Of a stretch of 64,000 nucleotides of DNA, positions 31,496-44,005 are shown in pieces. The translations under genes were made by a program, and so were the position numbers. The stretch comes from Xenoacremonium recifei (taxonomy: Eukaryota; Ascomycota; Sordariomycetes; Hypocreales; Nectriaceae), in the NCBI GenBank assembly GCA_012184525.1, contig WOFQ01000070.1:1-64000 (forward strand), given 5' to 3'. The notes under the pieces were generated by a model. It saw only the letters and a program-made list of their open reading frames with translations. It had not been told where the DNA came from and made no database searches. Numbering within the stretch: position 1 is the stretch's first letter; every line of letters starts with the position of its first letter.

Positions 31496-34053
31496 TCACG
31501 GAGCCCATTCCCGAGCAGCATCTGAGTCAGTGAGAGGCATATCGTCTCCAGTAGCATGGACGTCATTCCAGAGCCAGCTATCGGCAAGAGTGGCGCCGTA
31601 TAGGTCGCTGGAAGCTGGGTCCCAGTCTAGGAGTCCTGCTACAGAGAGCAAGTGATCTGGAGAGAGACCGTTGATAGTTGTAAAGGCATGCATGTCCGTT
31701 TGGTCTAGGATTGATGCTTCCGGGGCTGCTAGGGGCGCTGCATCCGCTGTGGGCTGTGGATGATTGACCACTTCCGATAAAGGCGACGTTTCTTGATGGA
31801 CCAAGCTCAAAGTATCAAGAAGCATTTCCAATTCCTCTTTCCGATTCCGTGCGACCACGTTGCCTCGTGCAAGTATGGCATCCAGAACCTTGAATGTCGT
31901 CTGGATGAAGGACTTGTCCATACTAGGGGAAATCGGCAATGCTGACATGAGAGACAGCACAAACGCGCAAGAGAAGGTGAGCTCCAGATCAAATGGTAAG
32001 AAGGACTCTATGAGAGGGAGATTGTCAGCCTTTGAGTCTTGATAGCTTGAGAACGATTCCTACCAAGCAGGTTCTGGGACAGCAGTGTGGACAAGATCCG
32101 AAGAGACTTTGTCGCAGATTCATTTGATGTCATCAATAGAGCCTTGACGGGTTCGGCAATTTGACGCGTGCCGTTAGCCCCGGTCAGCATATCGCGGAGG
32201 AGACTTATTAGGATTGGGCGTGTTGCTAGCACAATGCACTGATCAACGGAACTGTCAGTTGTACTGTGTCTAACTGAGATGGTATGAGGTGCAATGCTAC
32301 CTGGTGATAATAAAGATTGAGGGTTGCCGAGACGCGCGACGTCGGCTCGGAGCTGTTGAATTTGAACTCAAACGTCCCGCTCAACATTCCAGCAACGTCT
32401 GCCATATCACGCAGAACGACCTGGATATTCTTCAGTAGTGAAATCCCAGGTTTGTCATCTACTCGATACACGGCTAGATCCTGGGTTTAGACGGGTTCAG
32501 TAGAATTTTGCGCTCAAAGGGTACCTACTATGAAGAACTCTCGCAAGTAGGCGCGATAGCGCTACATGAACGCCCAAGGCCTTGGTGGTCTGCGCATTGT
32601 TTCCAGTTGTTGGTAAAGGTGCAGTAATATCCGTGTCTTGGATCGAGTTTGGTGCCCCCATCAGCGAGGAGAAACGTCGATCAAGAATATACAAAGACCA
32701 CCAGACGCGGCGATGTCGTTCAATCTCGGCGGGCTCCAACGAAGTTCCAACAAGTTCTCGATGGAGGCCCTGGCTGAGCGCTATGCGGAAAGCTTGGCCA
32801 ATCTGACAATGATGAGCTGATTGACGAGAGAGGATGGACACGAGTCTAGACTCACGTAGAAGAAGGCACTGTTCCTGTGGTCAATTGACTGAAGATAGAG
32901 CCCAAGGCACGAGAGAACTTCTATTGACGAGACTGGCTCTTCGTACAAGCCGAAGCCATCTGGAAGAAGCTCAATGGCTCGGGATACAAGGTCCGAGCCC
33001 ACAGGTCGACCCTCAACGCATCCAGACAGTAAGGCTTTTCCAAAGCCCATGATCAGGAGATAATGGATGTACCAAAGGCGCGCCTCTGGAACAGGTTCGC
33101 AGAGCGGGCCTTGGCTGTAGAAGTGGTACAAATTGTGCATGAAGATCTGCTCGTCAAATACATGATACATCTGACCTAGGTGGAACTTTACTGTGTTGGT
33201 AAGGTAAAGGGCGTAGTCGAGCGAGGGCAGCTTTTCCATAGCCAACGGGCCAATTGATGTGACGGACGGCCAATCTATGGTCAGCGCATGGCCGTCTGGA
33301 TTGATTGGCATATCTGGCGACTCATGTTGATGAAGGTGGTCGCGTATGATGGTCATTACCTGTCGGCTGTATGCCCAAGTCGATGAAGGCCCAAGAAACC
33401 CTTAAGAGGTGCGTTAGCTCGTGAATCGCTTGTTTTTGAATTGACCCATACGTCGACGACCCCGGACGTCTGTGAGAAATCGCGAAGGGCCGGTAGCTAA
33501 TGGATTGTCCATTTCTGGCAGATCATTCTCGGTAGGATTAGGGTCTTGGGCTTCAGTAGAAGCCTCTTGTATGTGGAATCTTTCGACACTGGGAGTCTCT
33601 TGAATAGAGACTTCCTCGCCGAGGGATACGCTGTCTGGAGTCATATCATTATTGCCAGCACGTTGTGAGGCCCGACGAGACGATCGACGCTTAGACAGAG
33701 CGTGCTGGCCAGTGTCACCGCCGTCCAAGAGATTCGACTTCCTCTTCAACTCTGCCAGCGTTCTGTCTTAGTAATTAGTATTTCTGAAAGCACTATGAAT
33801 AACCGTTAGGGTGGCGCACCGCGTAGAGATGACGACCTTCTTCTCTCCTGGCTCGAATACGCACTCCTCGCGGCGCCGGATACATGTCGCGCATGGCATT
33901 GTCCCAGAACATCTCACTTTCCGCTCTCGACAAGATACGCAGCTGGGATGAAGTCAATTTGGGTCCATGCATGAATTGGGAGATGATGACATGCGCGTTG
34001 GTCGTGCGTTTCCGTGACTCCTTAGAAATGGCACCTGAATCTGGAGACTCCAT
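31496..34053 (-). CDS. Zn2Cys6 transcription factor with a GC-AG intron inside the zinc cluster
   Basis: ATG 34053 opens MESPDSGAISKESRKRTTNA. A 52-nt intron, 33994-33943 (donor GCATGT, acceptor ATCCCAG), then completes ACVSCRERKVRCSGTMPC-ATCIRRREEC, a perfect C-x2-C-x6-C-x5-C-x2-C-x6-C cluster. Without this GC-AG intron the cluster is out of frame and invisible. A second intron (GTGCGC...AAGACAG) gives VVISTR+TLAELKRKSNLLD. The middle is fungal_trans (AFRIALSQGLHRE, RRVWWSLYILDRRFSSLMGAPNSI), and the C-terminus ends at TGA 31496. It lies between the aldolase and 5-oxoprolinase, so it is the first candidate to bind the CTCGG-N9-CCGAG sites; its own upstream region has no such site. Confidence 0.82.
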
Positions 34054-34762
34054 GGCTAAAGGTGATTTCGTTTCTGCGTGGAAAGATCATACTCTCCTCG
34101 GAGGTAGAGAAAAGTAGTCAGCGCATATGCGCCTTGAGGTGTTAAGCAAGCTGCTTTGAACCAAGATGGCCATGCACAATTGCTCCGTAACTAGTCGGTG
34201 GTTCGTTTAGGAGAAGGAGGAAGGATTGTGAGACCTAAAGGGAGGGGGTCTGGAGTCTGTTCATAATCAAGCAATCCAATCCTAATAGAGGATAGCATGG
34301 CAAGTCATGGGCTAACGTCTACGCAGTGGGCCAAAGATACGGCCGTGTGATAACGCAAAGAGAGTTCACGAATTGTCTTCTAGAAGATGGTTGGCTAGGT
34401 ATTTATCTAAATGGCATTTCTTTTGCAAGAGTGCCGTAATGAGTCCCTTAGAGGTATTCGTTGTTCGCAAACTGAGGAATGGCCGTTTCAATGTTGCGAC
34501 CCACAGCTCATTCAATGTTCATTCCAGCTTTCTCTGCTTGCAGCTTGATTGTCCTCTGAGATCAATCCACGACACAACCAGTTGTATCGACATGATGAAA
34601 AATACACTAATAAATAAGATAATCATCGAAAGACACACTAATCTATTCTTAGAAAGGATGAAAAACACAGACTCCAACTACATGCTATAACCGACGTATA
34701 ATTGTCTTTTTTTAAGGTTACCCTACAAGTACGCAGCTCAATCCCCAGATGAACTGGCGTTC
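34054..34762. other. Intergenic, between regulator start and 5-oxoprolinase stop
   Basis: No gene found. Upstream region of the Zn2Cys6 factor; slightly AT-rich toward 34590-34720. No CTCGG-N9-CCGAG palindrome was seen here. Confidence 0.35.
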
Positions 34763-37700
34763 TTACTCAAGTTTTCCATACGCACCACCACCTGGGGATC
34801 CTATTGCAGCTGAGATTAGCAAAGATCTCAACTTGCAGTGATGCAGAAAGTAACAGCAACACAAGGTCCACTCACTAATGATGATTCTGTCGCCCTTTGA
34901 CATATGGCAGGTGTTCTTTGCACCCAAGTTGATCTCTCTCGTGCCAAAGTCGTCCTTCCGCACCCACACATTCTCGCCAGGTTGGCCGGCCTCTCCTCCA
35001 AGCAAGCCGAAAGGCCGCACAGTTCTGCGCTCGCTGAGAACACTGACATCTACTGCACAGCGGAACTCGATGTCTCGCACGCAACCGTCCCCGCCAGGAT
35101 TGCGACCACGACCTCCTGAACCGCGCCGGATGCCGAACTCCCGTAAAATACAAGGGTATCGTCGCTCGAGGGACTCGGGGTCAGTAATACGGGTGTTGGT
35201 CATGTGGACGTGGACGCCGGATTGGCCAGCCCAGTCCGGTCCAGCTCCCGCTCCGCCAGCAATGGTCTGTGAGAATTAGGTCAGGGAACCGAGAACTGAC
35301 ACCGATATAAGTAACGCGCTCTTACCTCGTAGTAGCCGAATCCAGGCACTGCTTTGCCATCGACAATCTCTCCGCCAAACCCAAAAGTAAGATTATTGCA
35401 AGTTCCCTGACTAGCTGCAGCGGCCTGGAAGGCTCGCAGCACCAAGTCTGTCACTCTCTGCGACGTCTCGACATTCCCTCCTACAGTAGCCGCCCCTTCT
35501 GAAGGTGAAAGAATCGTACCCTGCGGCAAAATAACCGAGATTGGTGCGAGGCATCCCTGGTTCAAGGGAATGTCCTCTTTGACCAGCGAACGAAGGACGT
35601 AAATAATTGCACTGAAAGTGATGGCTCGAGGGGCATTCAGATTGCCGTACACCTCTCGACTAGTTCCAGTAAAGTCGAAGGACGCTGAGCCGCTTTCGCG
35701 GTCAATTTTAATCTTGAGCTTCAGGACTGACCCATCATCCATGTAATCCTCGGCCTCGAGAGGCAATCCACTGAATTGATCATGGACTCTTCGAAGCAAA
35801 CTTCGCACAACGCGCTCGGCGTTGCTTTGTATCCCATTCATGTATTTCTTGTACGCGAATTTGTTAGCGATCTGGTTGCGAAAGCCATCTTCCCAGCTTA
35901 TGACTTACTTGGACAGTTTCAAGGCCATATTCCTTAATGCACTCTTGGATAAGCCTGATACCCTTCGTATTGGCTGCAATCTGGGCCTTCAGATCACTAA
36001 CATTGTCGCTCCACGTTCGGGTTCCAGTACAACCAGGATAGCTGGCAGGCTTGCGCAACATGATCTCTGCCAGGCCATCCTCATCAAATACTCCGCCGTC
36101 AACAATCTTGAAAGAGCTAAATGATGCGCCCTCCTGCCAAATTTCCTTCGAGTGTGGCGGCATTGAACCAGCCGAGATACCGCCTATATCGGCATGATGT
36201 GCTCTAGAAGCTGTCCAAAAGAGGATCTCATGCGTGTCGTCGTCAATAACTGGGGAGATGACGGTGATGTCAGGCAAGTGAGATCCTCCAGCTGTCGGAT
36301 GGTTCGACACGATAACATCGCCCGGCTTGAGCGTATTGCCGTACTTCTCTGCTTGGTATGCGACAGCATAACTCATGGCACCAAGATGGCAAGGAATGTG
36401 TGGCGCGTTGGCAACAAGTCCACCAGAAGGAGAGAATATTGCGCATGAGTAATCTAGCCGTTCCTTGATATTTAGAGAGACAGATGTCATCTGAAGAGAG
36501 CGGCCCATTTGCTCAGCAATGCTCATGAATCGGTGACCAAAGACAGAAAGTTGGATGGGGTCAACAACGCCATTCGCCTCAATCCCAGCGACCATGTTGC
36601 TTGTTGGTTGCTGTTTTCTCTTTTTTAACAAGAGATGGTGTGGTAATACGGTCGCTTCCCAGCCTGTTTGGACAAGAATCGTTTGGGTTTGATCCACGAT
36701 CATCGCAGGCCCAATCATCTTGTCGCCCGCCTCGAGGTCGTCCAAATTATACAGGAAGACTGGCTGCCAGGCTGATGCTGTGAATACCCGAATTTTCTTA
36801 ATACTCTTGGAATCACTTATCTCCTTGAGCTTGGCTGCCCGGAGGGCTTCAGATATGCTGCTAAGATCCAGTCCAGCGGTCTTGCCGAGGCCTCGAATTC
36901 GTATATCTTCGACAAGAATCTCTCGATCCAAAGTGAAGCCAAATTCTTCCTGGTGCTGCTCAACAAATACTTTGGCAAAATCCCAAGAGTCTTGCGGTTT
37001 TTGTGTCATGAGACAACTGTTGGTGCCCTGGTATCGGAGGTTGAGGAACAACTCATAATCCACCATGGATTCCTCGAACCCCTGGGATTTAAGCTTACTT
37101 CCGACTTCGCCACGTAATGTAATGAACTCGGACTCTAGCTGTTTCGCATCAAGAACAGAGAGATTAGCCGCGTAAGGACGTTGGATCTCGCTTGCTAAGT
37201 CAGCAAGAGCCATTCCATAGGCAGAGAGGATGGATGAGAAGCGATGTATGGCTATACGGTCAATCCCCAGTGATTCCGCGACATCGCACGCATGTTGGCC
37301 ACCAGCTCCGCCAAATGTCGCGAGCATATGGTCAGCTGTACGGATACCGCGGCCCTCGGTGAGCGAGCGGATGGGACGACTCATACCCTCATTGGCCACG
37401 CGGAGAAAGCCACTTGCAACTTCTTCTGGAGTCATGGACATATTCTCCTCCAAATTTATTTTGTTGGTTAACTCTTGGAAAGCATTAGCCGTGGACTCAT
37501 AATCGAGCGGCTCGTCCTCATTGGGTCCGAAGATAGAAGGGAAGAATTCCGGTAGGAGACGACCAAGAAAGAGGTTTGCATCCGTTACCGTTAAAGGACC
37601 CCCCTTCCGATAGCAAACTGGGCCCGGGTGTGCCCCTGCAGACTATAGAATCTTGTGAGTCTGTTGCAGGTATAAAAAGGGGCTTGGACTTACGTCAGGA

Positions 37701-39034
37701 CCAATGGCAAAGAGACCATTCTTCCAGTGCAGTATGGAACCGCCTCCAGCTGCGACAGTGTTGATATTCAGCTGCGGGGTTTGAAGCATCACCTCAGCAG
37801 TTTCAGTCTCAAATACGTGGTCATATGACCCGTCAAAACGGCTAACATCTGTGGATGTGCCACCCATATCGAACCCAATAACGGGCGTCTTATCCTCGGG
37901 ATCGTAGCATGCTCGGGCATATCCAATGACGCCTCCAGCTGGACCAGATAGGATGGCGCGCAATCCCGAAAAGTTTTGCCAGAGACAAAGGCCACCATCG
38001 CTTTGCATAAATAGTAGCTTTTTTGCAATGGCATCAAGTCCACCCTTGAAACCAGTACCGAAGGTCTTGACATAACGACGAATCAAGGGGGACAGGTATG
38101 CATCGGCCGTAGATGAATTTCCTCTTGAGACCATTTTGATCTTTGTACCTGCCGTTAGCGACAGAATATGAGCGTCTAGTTAATACTCAATCTTACGGTA
38201 GGTTGTAGTTCGGATGACACCGAGACTTCAAATCCCATTTGTCTAGCCAGGGACGCGACTTGTTTCTCGTGCTCTGGGTAGATATACGAATGGATTAAGC
38301 ATATAGCTATGCTCTGAAACCCCTTCTCCTGAAGTCCTTGGAGTTGACTACGAATAGTAACAAGGTCTGGCTTCTTGAGAACCCTCACAGGCTCGCCCGT
38401 GATACCTCTGACAAGAGCATCGTCTTTTTCCACATCAATCGGCTGCTTTTCGGGGTTCTCCAAGAACTCTTCCATAGTCACCCGCTCGTGAATCTCTACG
38501 ACTTCATCATACAAGTTTTTGAGCTTCTGTATGCTCAAATCAAAAATGTGAGGTCGGGCTTGATTGCCGATCACTAGGAGATCTTTGAAGCCCTTTGTCG
38601 TCAGTAACGCGACTCTCTCACCTTGCCTCTCGAGAAGGGCGTTCGTGGCGATTGTCGTGCCCATACGGATTGATTCAACGTCTGATATGTCCAATGGTTC
38701 ATCGCGAGGCAGTGATACCTGGCGATAATGTGAAAGCACCCTTCGAATGCCTTCTGTGGGAGCATCTTGGTAATTGCGTGGATCTTGTGAAAGAAGCTTG
38801 AAAACCAAGTCAGGTTGAGTCGAGCTTGGGAGATAAGCGTGCACCTAGGTCAAGTGAGTAACCAAGCACAGTATTAAGGTACATTGAAAGCGTTACATCA
38901 GTGAATGTACCACCGCGATCTGTAGATCCATGTCAGAACGCGATAACATTAGGCCAAGGCAGTAGCGAAATCTCACCGATGGCAATTCGAATGCCAGTTT
39001 GGGGCAATTTAACAGGTTGCATTAAGGGCTCCAT
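34763..39034 (-). CDS. 5-oxoprolinase (ATP-hydrolysing), HyuA-HyuB fusion
   Basis: Opens 5-oxo-L-proline to L-glutamate with ATP in the cytosol. ATG 39034 (MEPLMQPVKLPQTG) joins through two small introns to IAID-RGGTFTD-VHAYLP, the phosphate-binding Hydant_A_N start. Then come GTTIATNALLERQGER, VIGFDMGGTSTDVSRFDG and NTVAAGGGSILHWK (hydantoinase A), a linker with FGGAGGQHACDVAESLGI, and the hydantoinase B half: SVFGHRFMSIAEQMGR, PGDVIVSNHPTAGGSHLPD, ARAHHADIGG, NVETSQRVTDLVL, and GGRGRNPGGDGCVRDIEFR near the end. At least six introns; total about 1270-1290 residues, the eukaryotic OXP1/OPLAH size. It diverges from a Dal5-type permease, with two CTCGG-N9-CCGAG sites between them. A hydantoin- or hydroxy-lactam-specific paralogue is possible. 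Confidence 0.92.
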
Positions 39035-39256
39035 GGTCAAAGAAGAGTCTCATACGTGACTGTAATAACAAGCGCTCAAGACCAAAATTAATGATGGAAG
39101 TATTGGCCTCATACGTGCTTTATGAGGACCGGATCAGGTCGAGGGTTTATTAACTGCATCACGCTGCAAATCATCACTAGCTAGTGTGAGGTTGACTTGA
39201 TGCTAGTGAACTATGGAGAATGAGGGACCAGACTGGAGACGCCAGGATCAGCTTGA

Positions 39257-39313
39257 CTCGGTATGGACTTCCGAGGACTGGCGCTATCACAATCCTCGGT
39301 TCCCCAAGCCGAG
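39257..39313. promoter_or_regulatory. Two CTCGG-N9-CCGAG palindromes, sites 2 and 3
   Basis: CTCGG TATGGACTT CCGAG at 39257-39275 and CTCGG TTCCCCAAG CCGAG at 39295-39313, start to start 38 bp. Read in opposite directions both fit CTCGG-N2-TGG-N4-CCGAGGA, so they are inverted copies of a longer site. They lie in the 529-bp divergent promoter of 5-oxoprolinase and the permease. Confidence 0.7.
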
Positions 39314-39563
39314 AATCGAGCCTCTAGGAAATGACTATGTTCGAGTTGTTATCACAGGCTAATGAAACCAAAATCCGAGACTCCGCGGGACCGACAATGG
39401 TCCTTGCTGGAGTTTTTTTTGACGCCTATTAGAGCTACTGGTTCTTCTAGAGTTCCGAAATTGCTCAAATACTCACTGCACCTTCTGGTTCACCCCAGAC
39501 TACGAAGGTCACAACAATTCCTGTTTCTTTTGAACTGCTCCTAGACTTTGAAACTCAATCAAA

Positions 39564-41204
39564 ATGTCCGAAGACACCAAGTCTCAAAAATTCATGCCTC
39601 TCGATGTTTCAAACGACGCCTCGGAGGCCAGCCCAGGCCAAACTGAGCCTCTCCATATTGATCGAGCTAAGGAGGCAGCGGTGGTCAGGAAACTTGATAT
39701 CTTCATCACGCCAATCCTGTTTATAGTTTTCCTCTCTTGCTTTATTGACAGAGCCAATATTGGTACGTTATTAACTTGGCTACAAGGGCAACCTCACTCT
39801 CAAGTTCTGCAAAGTTGACTAGACGCACAGGCAATGTCAAAGTCGCTGGGATGCCCGAAGACATCGGCGCATCGGATGCTCAGTTCTCCACGGCTGTTTC
39901 TATTTTCTTTGCGACTTACGTTCCCGTAGAGATTCCAGCCGTTATCCTTGCCAAGCGCTATCAGCCACGCTTTGTTCTCACATTTCTCTGCGTCATCTGG
40001 TCTGTGACCACTGTCGCGAACGGTCTCATTCATAACATTGGAGGACTGTACGCTTGTCGTCTCGTGCTTGGTGCTTGCGAGGGAGGTCTATTCCCTTCGC
40101 TAAACATGTACCTGACTATGGTATATAAACGGGATGAAATGGCCAAGAGAACTTCCTACCTCGTGTCATGTACAGCGCTTTCGGGAGCTTTTGGCGGCTT
40201 ACTCGCATACGGACTTCTGCAAATGGACGGCACAGCGGGATACGCCGGATGGAGATGGGTATATATCATCGAAGGCGCATTTAGCATCGTGTGCGCCTTT
40301 GCGGTTTGGTTTGGCCTTCCCAGTGATGTGCGACAGTCGTGGTTTTTGAACGCCTCAGAGCGCGAGATCATGGAGCTTCGTCATCAGGAACGCCTGGATT
40401 ACATGGGAAATGATGAACTTGATTGGAACGAAATTAAGCTGGCCTTTCAGGATCCAAAGGCGTGGCTATGGTACGAAAGCACTCCTCGCCAACTTATTTG
40501 GGGTTTTCAGCCAATACTAATTATATTTGTAGTGCATGGACTCAATTCTGCCAGAACATTCTGACGAATGGCTTTGGTACCTTTTTGCCATCTATTCTTC
40601 ATGCAATGGGGCACGATTCGCTGGCAAGCAACTACTTGACCATTCCCGTCTACGTTCTGGGAGCTATCGCCTTCTTTTCGTTTGCGTTTTTGTCCGACAG
40701 ATCTGGAAAATGTGGTGTTGTTAGTGAGGTCAAAAACGTCTTTTGGTAGTCTATGCTAACTTGTTTTCGAAGTTTCTCCTCCTCACTAATCTCATTGGTG
40801 CCGTTGGATATGCTTTGCTACTCGGAGTTCACAACAATGCTGTCAAGTACTTTGCCTGTTTCGTCTGTACGATAGCCGTTTATAACGGTACAGGTCTCAA
40901 CCTGGCGTGGCTCAATGTTAACATGGCCCCTCAGTACCGCCGTGCAACGGCTATTGGAATTCAGCAGACCATAGGAAATTCTGCCGGGGCCGTGGCCGGT
41001 CAGATCTATCGCAAGTCTCCGTACATTCTGGGACACAGTTTCTCCTTGGGTGCTATTTTCGTTGCGGAGATCTTGATTACCATTCATCTTCTGTATTTGA
41101 AGAGGCAGAACAAGGAGAAAGATATGATCTTGGCAGGAGAGAGAATTGATACGCGTAAGAAGACAACCGGAGATCGCGATTTGGAGTTCAAATACCGCAC
41201 TTAA
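39564..41204 (+). CDS. MFS transporter, Dal5/anion:cation symporter type (488 aa)
   Basis: Exons 39564-39762, 39831-40470, 40533-40728 and 40773-41204 join in frame. Family marks: VRKLDIFITPILFIVFLSCFIDRANIGN in TM1, an ACEGGLFPSLNMYLTMVYKRDEMAKR segment, a GWRWVYIIEGAFS turn, and NVNMAPQYRRATAIGIQQTIGNSAGAVAGQIY in TM10-11. In yeast and fungi this family carries allantoate, ureidosuccinate, nicotinate, pantothenate and similar organic anions at the plasma membrane. Divergence from 5-oxoprolinase with two shared palindromes suggests uptake of 5-oxoproline or a related lactam acid. Substrate is inferred. Confidence 0.87.
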
Positions 41205-41375
41205 GAATATGTTATGGACACCCTCGGATGAGCAAGCAATTGGTGTACCTTCGTATTGGCATTAGGAGAGGGCTCACGCCGGATGTTCTCTGAAGACCTG
41301 GTGGTGTTTAAGTTGGAGTAAACCTTTTATTTCTACTTGCCTAGGTCACCCAATTACAGCCATAGACATACCCAG

Positions 41376-43166
41376 TCACGTTTCGGCATGATACATATAT
41401 ACTCTTCCCTCAAACGGTGCAAGCATTGCGCCTATCTTACTGTATGTCGATATGACGGGCGCCAAATTGTCCGCAGTCCAATGTATCCCAGAGTTATCTT
41501 TTAGACTCCATGGCTTTGCCTCCATAGTGAAGTTTAGCACAACGAGAGCCTGTTGCTTCCCATCTTGAGTCGTCTTAGTGAAAGTGTAGATTTCGGGGTC
41601 GTCCAGATCTAGGCAATCATAGTCTCCATAGACCAACAAGTTCTGATTGTCTTTCCGGAACCCAATCATCTTGCGCCAGAAGGCCAACACACTATTGGTG
41701 TCATCGAGCTGGGCTGCCACATTGATCTCGTTTGAGAGTGGATGGGGCTTCATCCACGGGTCCTCTATAGAAATCCCGGCCTTTTCTGTGCGCGCAGAAA
41801 ATCCACCGTTACGGGAGCCATCCCATGCCATGGGAATTCGTGAATGATCCCGCGCAAGGTGCTGCAGTACTGCGTAAGCTTTCTCCATCTCTTCTTCATT
41901 GGCATAGCCAAAGCGGTCCCTAATCATTTGAATAAAAGAGCGGCTGCTAATATCCAAATAATCCTCAATCGGATAACTGTCCCTAGACGCATTGACTGCA
42001 CCTATCTCTTGACCTTGATAGATAAACTGTGTTCCACTCAGACAGCATTGCAGCAAGGCTAGTAATTTTGCTCCGATAGTGCGGTATTCCGGTCGATCGT
42101 CTGTCAATCGAGAAACTGAACGAGACAGGTCGTGGTTTTCCAGAAAGACTGTAGTCCATGCATCGGTTCCGTGAAGAAGCTGTTGGGCTGTGCCGAGTGC
42201 CTCTTTGAACTGGGGGAGTGTATAGTTCTTTACCGTAGTCTCGTATTTGTGTGTTCGACCCCAGCCCACTTCAACAGCAGCGAAGTGAAACACCATATTA
42301 AGCTGCCGAGCCTGTGCACTGATGTAGGGTAGTATGTCGACGGGATTAGGGGTATCAAGGAGCTCCCCAACTGTTATTGCTCCGTACTGAGTGAGGATGT
42401 CGTTCATTTCCTTGATGTAGAGGTGTATGTCCGGTCCATTGCAATATAATGCGGCTGCAGGTTGAAAATCGGCTTTTGAATCTGTAATAGGAGCGTTTGG
42501 GAAACCAACAGGCTTGCTGTATAAGTTAACCGTATCAACTCGGAACCCATCTATACCGCGATCTAGCCAAAATTTCATAGCTGATGCATATATAGCTTTA
42601 CGAGCTTCCGGGTTCTCCCAATTCAAGTCTGGTTGCTCTTTAGCCCAAATATGAAGATAGTACTCTTCGGTCTGGTCATCCCACTCCCAGGCACTACCTC
42701 CTCCGAAACTGCATCGCCAGTTATTAGGAGGCAAGCGTTCTCCAGCAAGTGAATACTTCGCTGGACGCCATATGTACCAGTCTCGTTTTAGGTTATTTTT
42801 TCCAGATCGCGATTCCTTGAACCATATATGTTGGTCTGACGTGTGATTAATCACAAGGTCCATCAGAATCCGCATACCTCGAGAATGGGTCTCGGAAATG
42901 AGGGTTTCGACATCTTGCAAGGTTCCATACGGTGCATAGATTTGCTCATAATTAGATATGTCATATCCCATATCAATCTGGGGACTGTCATAGACGGGGC
43001 CGATCCAGATCACATCAATACCCAAGCTGGCTAAATAATCGAGCTTAGATATAATCCCTGGGATATCGCCAATGCCGTCGCCGTTCGAATCATAGAAGGA
43101 CGCTGGATAAATTTGATAAACAACAGCGTGCTTCCACCATTGCTTATCGTGGTGCAGCCGAGTCAT
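41376..43166 (-). CDS. GH13 alpha-glucosidase (maltase/isomaltase type, 596 aa)
   Basis: Intronless, ATG 43166, no signal peptide, so cytosolic. GH13 regions: WKHAVVYQIYPASFYDSNGDGIGDIPGI, region I DLVINHTSDQH, region II DGFRVDTVNLYSK with the nucleophile Asp, region III AITVGELLD with the acid/base Glu, and region IV FLENHDLSRS with the transition-state Asp. QPDLNWENPEAR is typical of the oligo-1,6-glucosidase/maltase subfamily. It hydrolyses maltose, sucrose-type or isomaltose alpha-glucosides after import. It diverges from the permease at 44.0 kb across 839 bp carrying three repeats, with a MalR-like regulator after that: a classic fungal MAL cluster. Confidence 0.93.
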   Translation of the reverse strand: MTRLHHDKQWWKHAVVYQIYPASFYDSNGDGIGDIPGIISKLDYLASLGIDVIWIGPVYDSPQIDMGYDISNYEQIYAPYGTLQDVETLISETHSRGMRILMDLVINHTSDQHIWFKESRSGKNNLKRDWYIWRPAKYSLAGERLPPNNWRCSFGGGSAWEWDDQTEEYYLHIWAKEQPDLNWENPEARKAIYASAMKFWLDRGIDGFRVDTVNLYSKPVGFPNAPITDSKADFQPAAALYCNGPDIHLYIKEMNDILTQYGAITVGELLDTPNPVDILPYISAQARQLNMVFHFAAVEVGWGRTHKYETTVKNYTLPQFKEALGTAQQLLHGTDAWTTVFLENHDLSRSVSRLTDDRPEYRTIGAKLLALLQCCLSGTQFIYQGQEIGAVNASRDSYPIEDYLDISSRSFIQMIRDRFGYANEEEMEKAYAVLQHLARDHSRIPMAWDGSRNGGFSARTEKAGISIEDPWMKPHPLSNEINVAAQLDDTNSVLAFWRKMIGFRKDNQNLLVYGDYDCLDLDDPEIYTFTKTTQDGKQQALVVLNFTMEAKPWSLKDNSGIHWTADNLAPVISTYSKIGAMLAPFEGRVYMYHAET

Positions 43167-43454
43167 TGTTGGGCTTTCTGTATGGGTGAGACGCGTTGAA
43201 GTGCAGTTTAATCGCAGCTCAACACTTCAGTAGTTGAACTAGGGTTTATTTAATGGTGTGAGTGAGGAAGGCCCTTTCGGGGGTTGAAACTTGCGGAATT
43301 GCGAAAGCATACATGATGGGACCAGTCTCGGTCCGGTCAGCTGCCTGACAGCTGAGCATCTGTCAAGGTCTTATCATTGCGGAACTATCATCATCAAAAA
43401 TGTGCCCTATTGGCAAGCTATACAATTCAGTCGAACATCTACTGGAGCTGTTCT

Positions 43455-43634
43455 CGGCCCGGGATCCATAGATATCACTAGCTTGGGGATCTTAAGAGCC
43501 AAGACAAGCCAAGACATGTTATTGGTGTGTTTCCGGCCCGGGATCCATAGACAATTACTTGTACAGTACGGAGTATTGTCCAGTATGATAAACTCTTGCC
43601 GTTCATTGGGCAGCTTCCGGTCCGGGATCCGTAG
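43455..43634. promoter_or_regulatory. Three copies of CGGYCCGGGATCCRTAG in the MAL divergent promoter
   Basis: Copies at 43455-43471 and 43534-43550 (identical, CGGCCCGGGATCCATAG) and 43618-43634 (two changes), at 79- and 84-bp spacing. Copies 1 and 3 share further context (TCACTAG, then CTTAAG about 20-25 bp on), so they look like decayed long direct repeats. A TATA-like GTATATATG lies near 43864, about 140 bp upstream of the permease ATG. Likely binding region for the MalR-like factor. Confidence 0.6.
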
Positions 43635-44005
43635 TCACTAGTCGCTTCGTCGGTCTTAAGCTGGCGACAGTGCTTTCATAGAGACCCTTGTCGGCGCGAT
43701 CCGCCCGGGCCACCATTCTGCGGAACTGAATCGTACAATGCAATAAGATACTGTCTCCAGATTGCCTTGGAGCTTAAAGGAAGTTTTCCGCGAAATCAGG
43801 GAAGAACCCTGGGGTTGTCCAGGGCCGGGATGTGACGCTACCACCGATAAGTCTCTCCTACTTGTGTATATATGCAGTTCCCAGTAGGTAGTATATACTC
43901 GCGACATTCCCCTCATGGATCAACACATCACGAACAGCCAGATTCCAGCAGAGGCTTCCAAAAACACAATCTACAGCAGCAGTCCTCGGTCTTGCTGTCT
44001 TCACC

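Noticed and set aside
43454..43640. Restriction-site-like GGATCC/CCCGGG clusters, considered as vector or linker sequence
   Set aside because: Flanks diverge naturally, spacing is irregular and the third copy has mutations, so decayed promoter repeats are the better reading.
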